From Nanobdellota archaeon (lineage in GTDB: Archaea > Nanobdellota > Nanobdellia > Pacearchaeales > GW2011-AR1), in assembly GCA_018816205.1 (NCBI GenBank), contig JAHIWJ010000214.1:1-7893 (forward strand): a DNA stretch of 7,893 nucleotides, read 5' to 3'. Made by a program: the position numbers and the translations under genes. How positions within the stretch are numbered: position 1 is the stretch's first letter; every line of letters begins with the position of its first letter. The notes beneath the pieces are model-generated. The model did no database searches, was not told the origin of the DNA, and was given only the letters and a program-made list of their open reading frames with translations. Of the stretch, positions 5,076 to 7,893 are shown one piece after another.

Positions 5076-5228
5076 TTACAATTCAGACTCTATTTCGGCT
5101 TGTAGTTTTGCTTTCTGAATTTTCAGATGGTTCAACTCATCTTCCGCTTTGCTAAATTGCTTTTCCTTTTCTTCTATTGAGTTCAGAACATCAAAAAACT
5201 CTTTTACTTTGTTCTTTAGGTCTTTCAT
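5076..5228 (-). CDS. 50-aa coiled-coil protein
   Basis: The protein starts MKDLKNKVKEFFDVL and continues as nearly uninterrupted charged helix with leucine/isoleucine heptad spacing and no proline or glycine, so it should form a dimeric coiled coil. It is the first gene of a two-gene unit with the zinc-finger protein and lies closest to the right end of the element. A TATA-like sequence at 5249-5256 about 24 nt upstream supports a leaderless start. The role could be in an end-bound nucleoprotein complex or simply in oligomerisation; neither is shown. Confidence 0.62.
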   Translation of the reverse strand: MKDLKNKVKEFFDVLNSIEEKEKQFSKAEDELNHLKIQKAKLQAEIESEL

Positions 5229-5248
5229 GTTAAAAAACAGAAACCCAA

Positions 5249-5256
5249 CTTTAAAT
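5249..5256 (-). promoter_or_regulatory. TATA box of the coiled-coil/zinc-finger operon
   Basis: The minus strand reads ATTTAAAG about 24 nt before the ATG at 5228, with no Shine-Dalgarno sequence between. Confidence 0.5.
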
Positions 5257-5264
5257 TATCTTCT

Positions 5265-5294
5265 GACTTCTTGGAAGTAGTAAGTTAAGAAGTC
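5265..5294. repeat. subterminal inverted repeat near the right end
   Basis: GACTTCTT (5265-5272) and AAGAAGTC (5287-5294) form a perfect 8-bp inverted repeat with 14 bases between, upstream of the coiled-coil promoter and 42 bp inside the element end. It could be an operator or an accessory transposase site. No equivalent was seen at the left end. Confidence 0.5.
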
Positions 5295-5323
5295 TTAGTT
5301 TTTACCCAATTCACCAACCGCTA

Positions 5324-5336
5324 ACTTTACAATGTA
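5324..5336 (-). repeat. right terminal inverted repeat
   Basis: This is the perfect inverse of 1171-1183. It contains an ATG at 5332 that is in frame with rpo7, producing a misleading 20-residue N-terminal extension. Confidence 0.82.
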
Positions 5337-5344
5337 CGTTTCAG
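5337..5344. repeat. right 8-bp target site duplication
   Basis: CGTTTCAG is identical to 1163-1170. Deleting 1171-5344 would restore a compact spacer between the tRNA-Ser and rpo7 promoters. Confidence 0.8.
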
Positions 5345-5357
5345 TAAACTTTAAAAA
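5345..5357 (+). promoter_or_regulatory. rpo7 operon promoter
   Basis: TAAAC followed by TTTAAAAAC gives a BRE/TATA pair starting at the first base outside the target duplication. The expected start is about 5378, giving a short leader that carries the AAGGAG ribosome site at 5382-5387. Confidence 0.6.
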
Positions 5358-5391
5358 CCAATTTCCTCTCAAAAAACTAACAAGGAGTAAA

Positions 5392-5991
5392 ATGTTCTAC
5401 ATATTGGATGTTGAAGACCACGTCAGAGTTGAGCCAAAACATTTTGGCCTACCTACGCAAGAAGCCATAGAAAAACAGCTCAACGAAAACTTTGTCGACT
5501 CAGTCACAAAAGAATTCGGCTATGTCGTCGCAGTTTTAGGAATAGGTGAAATCGACGAAGGCGTCATAATCCCTGGAGATGGAGCAGCGTATTATAATTC
5601 CAAATTCAAAATCCTTGCTTGGAAACCAGAACTTCATGAACTAGTCTATGGCACAATCTCAGAAATAACTAACTTCGGAGCATTCATGCAGGTCGGCCCA
5701 GCAAGGGGAATGATTCACATCTCTCAAACAATGGAGGACTACGTCTCCTTAAGTAAAACAGGCACTTTATCCGGAAAATCATCCAAAAGGTCGCTGGGCA
5801 AAGGCGACGACTGTCTAGCACGAGTCGTAGCCATCAGCTACAAAGCGGGAATGCCAAAAATCGGCATGACTATGAGACAAGCAGGCTTAGGAAAATTACA
5901 ATGGCTGGAAGAAGACAAAAAGAAAAAAGAATCGACAGCAAAAAAAGCCGCAAAAAAATCAGATAAAAAAACAAAAGGGGGCAAGAAATAA
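5392..5991 (+). CDS. rpo7: DNA-directed RNA polymerase subunit Rpo7 (RpoE')
   Basis: The 199-aa protein begins MFYILDVEDHVRVEP, the usual Rpo7 N-terminal RNP-like domain (about 1-80). An S1/OB RNA-binding domain follows (about 82-165), with VYGTISEITNFGAFMQVGP and GMIHIS as its signature strands. The Lys-rich tail (about 175-199) is longer than the core domain needs. With Rpo4 it forms the polymerase stalk, which assists open-complex formation and binds emerging RNA. The 5392 start has AAGGAG 4 nt upstream. An in-frame ATG at 5332 lies inside the mobile element's terminal repeat and is rejected. Its TAA overlaps the ATG of spt4 (TAATG), so it is the first gene of a coupled four-gene operon. 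Confidence 0.97.
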   Translation: MFYILDVEDHVRVEPKHFGLPTQEAIEKQLNENFVDSVTKEFGYVVAVLGIGEIDEGVIIPGDGAAYYNSKFKILAWKPELHELVYGTISEITNFGAFMQVGPARGMIHISQTMEDYVSLSKTGTLSGKSSKRSLGKGDDCLARVVAISYKAGMPKIGMTMRQAGLGKLQWLEEDKKKKESTAKKAAKKSDKKTKGGKK

Positions 5992-6176
5992 TGCCTAAAC
6001 AAAAAGCCTGCAAAAAATGCAAAACCATCTTCTCAGGAGCAAAATGTCCAAAATGCGGTTCAGAAGAAGCAAGCGATGCTTTCAAAGGAAGAATCTTCAT
6101 CACAAATCCACAAGAATCTGAAATAGCCAAAAAACTTAAAATAAACGAAAAAGGAGAATACGCGATTAAAACATAA
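5991..6176 (+). CDS. spt4: transcription elongation factor Spt4 (RpoE'')
   Basis: The 61-aa protein has the N-terminal zinc ribbon C7-x2-C10 ... C19-P-K-C22, followed by GRIFITNPQESEIAKKL and KGEYAIK, the standard archaeal Spt4 core. It pairs with Spt5 to form the clamp-closing processivity factor on elongating RNA polymerase. Length is normal for archaea. It overlaps both neighbours by one base in TAATG junctions, so translation is coupled to rpo7 and rps24e. Confidence 0.96.
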   Translation: MPKQKACKKCKTIFSGAKCPKCGSEEASDAFKGRIFITNPQESEIAKKLKINEKGEYAIKT

Positions 6177-6442
6177 TGGAAATAATCACAGAATCAAAAA
6201 ACAGTCTTTTGAACAGAACCGAAGTAAAAGTAAAACTCTCTTCTGAAAGCAACCCCGGCCTAGAAAAATCAAAACAAACACTGGCAGATAAATTCAAAAC
6301 AAAGGTAGAGAACGTTGTGATAAACAAAATCGCAAGCAAATTCGGAACAAACGAATTTATCCTAGAAGCATCAGTCTACAACACCCTAGAAGACAAGGAA
6401 AGAATCGAACCAAAGAAAAAGGAGAAGAAAAAAGCAGCATAA
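6176..6442 (+). CDS. rps24e: small-subunit ribosomal protein S24e (eS24)
   Basis: The 88-aa protein starts [21 protein letters not shown], continues with the [19 protein letters not shown] helix region and ends in a Lys-rich tail, all as in archaeal eS24. It binds 16S rRNA in the 30S subunit. Its position after spt4 is the usual archaeal order. It starts within the spt4 stop codon and is followed after one base by rps27ae. No anomalies were seen. Confidence 0.95.
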   Translation: MEIITESKNSLLNRTEVKVKLSSESNPGLEKSKQTLADKFKTKVENVVINKIASKFGTNEFILEASVYNTLEDKERIEPKKKEKKKAA

Positions 6443-6443
6443 A

Positions 6444-6656
6444 ATGGCAACAGTAAAAGGCGGATCATCAAAAGACGGCAAAGGAAAAAAGCCCCACAAG
6501 AATAAACCCACAAGTAAAAAATATTCCCATTATTCCGGTGCAACCAAAAAGAAAAAAACCTGCCCAAGATGCGGCCCAGGAAACTTTCTAGCAGATCATA
6601 AAACCCGCCTCTACTGCGGCAAATGCCACTACACAGAATTCACAGATAAATCATAA
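6444..6656 (+). CDS. rps27ae: small-subunit ribosomal protein S27ae (eS31)
   Basis: The 70-aa protein has a Lys-rich N-terminal extension and a zinc ribbon with C40-x2-C43 and C58-x2-C61, ending HYTEFTDKS. The core [20 protein letters not shown] is characteristic. It is the ribosomal part of the eukaryotic ubiquitin-S27a fusion and, as in archaea, stands alone. It is the last gene of the operon; its stop lies next to and overlaps by 6 nt the end of the convergent hydrolase gene. No terminator is visible between them. Confidence 0.96.
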   Translation: MATVKGGSSKDGKGKKPHKNKPTSKKYSHYSGATKKKKTCPRCGPGNFLADHKTRLYCGKCHYTEFTDKS

Positions 6657-7208
6657 CTCTTTCTTTATTTTCTCTAGCAACAAGGGAAAGGAAGTGTACC
6701 CAGATTCTGCGTTGATATGCCCTGCATCCTCAAGCACATCCAATTCAGCATCCAGATTACGGGCAATCTCCTGGCCCTCAACAATAGAGACGTAAGGATC
6801 ATCGCGCGAGTTAATAACATAGAACTTTTTACAATTTGCTTTTATTTTGTACCAATCAAATCTTTGTGTAACAAAAGACATGTTTAACACATCAAATTCA
6901 GATCTGTCAAGATATCCTGTGAACCCTGCGACAAAAAAAGCAGCCTTAATCGGTTCCTTTAACTTCTCGAGTACACCCAACAAAAATAAAGGTCCAAGAC
7001 TATGTCCTACCACAATCGCATCTTTATCGAGATATCTTTGATAATCCTTGAAAACATCCAACCAACTATCTATGGACTGGTTCTCAGGAGTTGGAAACTT
7101 GGGAACAAAAACCTTACAGTTTAACTTCTCAAGCTCAGACTTCAACCAAGGAAACCAGTTTCCCTCGGGACTTCCTCCAGTTCCATGAACTATTATAACA
7201 TTAGTCAT
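6651..7208 (-). CDS. alpha/beta serine hydrolase, RBBP9/YdeN-like
   Basis: The 185-aa protein has the family's opening strand and oxyanion loop ([19 protein letters not shown], residues 4-22), nucleophile S70 in GHSLG (68-72), a likely acid residue at D136/D137 (NSRDDPYV) and H164 in GHINAESGY. This full triad and length match the single-domain RBBP9/YdeN-type (PF06821) cytoplasmic hydrolases. Substrate unknown; esterase or acyl hydrolase activity is expected from the fold. The TATA-like sequence about 26 nt upstream (7229-7238) favours the ATG at 7208. It is monocistronic and convergent with the ribosomal operon. Confidence 0.92.
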   Translation of the reverse strand: MTNVIIVHGTGGSPEGNWFPWLKSELEKLNCKVFVPKFPTPENQSIDSWLDVFKDYQRYLDKDAIVVGHSLGPLFLLGVLEKLKEPIKAAFFVAGFTGYLDRSEFDVLNMSFVTQRFDWYKIKANCKKFYVINSRDDPYVSIVEGQEIARNLDAELDVLEDAGHINAESGYTSFPLLLEKIKKEL

Positions 7209-7228
7209 AATTTAAACTATGTTCATTT

Positions 7229-7238
7229 TGTTATAATT
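7229..7238 (-). promoter_or_regulatory. TATA box of the serine hydrolase gene
   Basis: The minus strand reads GAATTATAAC centred about 26 nt before the ATG at 7208. A second AT-rich candidate lies at 7240-7252. Confidence 0.45.
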
Positions 7239-7278
7239 CTTTCTATAATAAATAACAAAAATAAAAACAAAAAGATTC

Positions 7279-7416
7279 TTAGTTTCTTTGAACAAAAAGC
7301 GCGTTCTGAAATTCATAGGGTTCTCTTACTGCAGCGATCTCAATATCTTCCTCTTTGAAAACCTTTAAGATCTCTTCGTCAGAAAAACCTAAATATTCAC
7401 TAATTGAGAATATCAT
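7279..7416 (-). CDS. 45-aa protein, unknown function
   Basis: A short open frame starts MIFSISEYLGFSDEEIL and ends FVQRN. Its best support is a near-perfect Shine-Dalgarno, AAGGAGGT, a few bases before the ATG, the strongest ribosome site in the window. It lies 28 nt after the stop of the 68-aa gene and reads the same way, so the two form an operon. The sequence is an acidic helix followed by a short strand-like end, with no Cys and no membrane segment. The strong site suggests it is made in excess of the upstream protein, as in antitoxin/toxin-type pairs, but no such family is recognised. Confidence 0.65.
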   Translation of the reverse strand: MIFSISEYLGFSDEEILKVFKEEDIEIAAVREPYEFQNALFVQRN

Positions 7417-7444
7417 GCTGAAAACCTCCTTTCATTTAGAAAAA

Positions 7445-7651
7445 TCATCTGTCCGCCCCTCCTTCCCCAAGAATAATCACCCCAACGCGCTTATCCAAAA
7501 AACTCTTAGATAACACGATATGAGAAGAATTTCCGAAAGCCACAGTTTCCTTGATTATTGCATAAGGAACAAATTTTTCAATCTCTTTGCTTAGACCCTC
7601 GAGCTGCTTCGCAAGCTTCTCGAAATTTTTTTCAATTCCCTTTTGTTCCAT
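7445..7651 (-). CDS. 68-aa DUF2080/AbrB-like DNA-binding protein
   Basis: The N-terminal 26 residues are a charged amphipathic helix. The second half reads AFGNSSHIVLSKSFLDKRVGVII (39-60), the FGNSxHIxLPK...GKxVxVII pattern of DUF2080/AbrB-like swapped-hairpin proteins, often found beside mobile elements. Here Ser replaces the usual Pro before Lys. It probably binds DNA as a dimer. Two GTATATAC palindromes lie between its TATA box and start codon, a natural site for self-repression. It heads an operon with the 45-aa gene and is next to an IS200-type end, so it may be mobile-element associated. Confidence 0.75.
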   Translation of the reverse strand: MEQKGIEKNFEKLAKQLEGLSKEIEKFVPYAIIKETVAFGNSSHIVLSKSFLDKRVGVIILGEGGADR

Positions 7652-7654
7652 TTC

Positions 7655-7686
7655 GTATATACAAAGGTATATACACTATTTAAATG
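7655..7686 (-). promoter_or_regulatory. promoter with doubled GTATATAC operator
   Basis: GTATATAC, itself a perfect palindrome, occurs at 7655-7662 and 7667-7674, 12 bp apart. The minus-strand TATA box CATTTAAATAG (7676-7686) lies just upstream, about 30 nt from the ATG at 7651. A dimer or tetramer bound here would cover the transcription start. Confidence 0.6.
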
Positions 7687-7726
7687 TTTCTAGACAAAGA
7701 TAAAGTAAAGTTATCGTGAGATAGAA

Positions 7727-7797
7727 GTGACATCCTCCTCGCCCTAAAGGGTTGCCTTCGGCAACTTTTTGCTTCGCAAAAAGCGATGCTTCCACGA
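7727..7797 (-). mobile_element. probable IS200/IS605-type element end with hairpin cluster
   Basis: Read on the minus strand, CGTGGAAGC ... GGGCGAGGAGGATGTCAC resembles the ends of IS200/IS605/IS1341-type elements, whose GGAAGC...GGGCGAGG arms form one hairpin. Here the stem is interrupted by two extra perfect hairpins with the same GAA loop: TTTTTGC/GCAAAAA (7766-7782) and GTTGCC/GGCAAC (7751-7765), followed by CCCT/AGGG (7742-7751). The element extends beyond the right edge. Boundary near 7727 is approximate. Confidence 0.55.
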
Positions 7798-7807
7798 CGT
7801 CGGATCA

Positions 7808-7893
7808 TCAGTCTTCGATTTTCCAGACAGTTCCGTGATGCTTGTCCTGATTTTTCACATAGTTGTTTGCAACTTCAACTGTGATAAAACCCA
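7808..7893 (-). CDS. C-terminal fragment, likely IS200-type TnpA transposase
   Basis: The open frame enters from the right edge and ends with TGA at 7810-7808. The 27 visible residues include GFITVEVANNYVKNQ, then DKHHGTVWKIED. The V-x5-Y-x2-N-Q pattern near the C-terminus resembles the end of Y1-type TnpA proteins, and the element-end hairpins directly follow the stop codon, the usual arrangement. The catalytic region lies outside the window, so activity and completeness cannot be judged. A different protein is possible. Confidence 0.5.
   Translation of the reverse strand, partial: GFITVEVANNYVKNQDKHHGTVWKIED

Larger units (their letters stand above)
1171..5336. mobile_element. 4.17-kb cargo-bearing transposon with IS6/IS240-like transposase
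   Basis: The ends are inverted copies of TACATTGTAAAGT: 1171-1183, and its complement at 5324-5336. A weaker match continues inward and includes a shared AATTGG block around 25-31 bp in. An identical 8-bp direct repeat lies immediately outside each end, the expected footprint of one transposition event. Inside is one DDE transposase gene plus a DNA methyltransferase, several small DNA-binding-type proteins, an unknown 325-aa protein and a membrane-anchored protein. The flanks are unrelated housekeeping loci (tRNA-Ser and the rpo7 operon). Both ends, the duplication and the transposase gene look intact, so the element may still be active. The exact boundary can shift by one base because of the repeat ambiguity. 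Confidence 0.82.

Noticed and set aside
1168..5339. GTAC at both element junctions as a methyltransferase target
   Set aside because: The palindrome arises because the duplication ends in G and begins with C next to a TAC terminus. Four bases at two sites are too weak to link to the enzyme.
5870..6567. Minus-strand open frames opposite rpo7, spt4 and rps24e
   Set aside because: They are antisense shadows of strongly identified housekeeping genes, and their Phe/Leu-rich composition mirrors the Lys-rich sense strand.
1171..7893. CRISPR array or TnpB/omega-RNA system
   Set aside because: No regularly spaced direct repeats, no cas gene motifs, and the IS200-type end shows no TnpB sequence within the window.

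Overview
The window comes from an AT-rich archaeal genome. The decisive block is at 5392-6656, an archaeal information-processing operon in its usual order: RNA polymerase subunit Rpo7, elongation factor Spt4, and ribosomal proteins S24e and S27ae. Other archaeal signs are a tRNA-Ser with a bulge-helix-bulge intron and no encoded CCA, and many genes with a TATA box about 24-30 nt before the ATG and no Shine-Dalgarno site. Very small proteins, tight packing and a six-cysteine exported protein would fit a DPANN archaeon of the Woesearchaeota/Pacearchaeota type. That lineage guess is inference.

Layout. 1-39 is the start of a gene running off the left edge. 213-713 (-) encodes a small exported or anchored protein. 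913-1076 (-) is tRNA-Ser(CGA) with an 82-nt intron; its leader contains an exact 15-bp copy of the tRNA 5' end and a hairpin. 1171-5336 is, in my reading, one complete 4.17-kb mobile element. It has 13-bp perfect terminal inverted repeats and is flanked by an 8-bp direct repeat (CGTTTCAG), a target duplication size fitting its IS6/IS240-like DDE transposase. Inside are an N4/N6-type DNA methyltransferase transcribed with the transposase, a ribbon-helix-helix protein and a small Cys/His protein on the + strand, then on the - strand an unknown 325-aa protein, a 70-aa membrane-anchored protein, an AbrB-like 52-aa protein, a 52-aa zinc-finger protein and a 50-aa coiled-coil protein. The last three were found by reading the minus strand directly.

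Regulation inside the element. The transposase/methyltransferase promoter and the AbrB-like promoter, almost 2 kb apart, have the same layout: two copies of TTCGG-N3-CCGAA with centres 25 bp apart, a TATA box between them, and the ATG 14 bp from the nearer centre. This points to one repressor, possibly the AbrB-like protein acting on its own gene, controlling mobility genes as a small regulon.

The insertion lies in the spacer between the divergent tRNA-Ser and rpo7 promoters and leaves both TATA/BRE elements intact. The right terminal repeat supplies a false upstream ATG to rpo7.

Right of the ribosomal operon are a convergent RBBP9/YdeN-like serine hydrolase, a two-gene small-protein operon (DUF2080/AbrB-like plus a 45-aa protein) with a doubled GTATATAC operator, and at 7727-7893 the end of a probable IS200/IS605-type element: a hairpin cluster next to the C-terminus of a likely TnpA.
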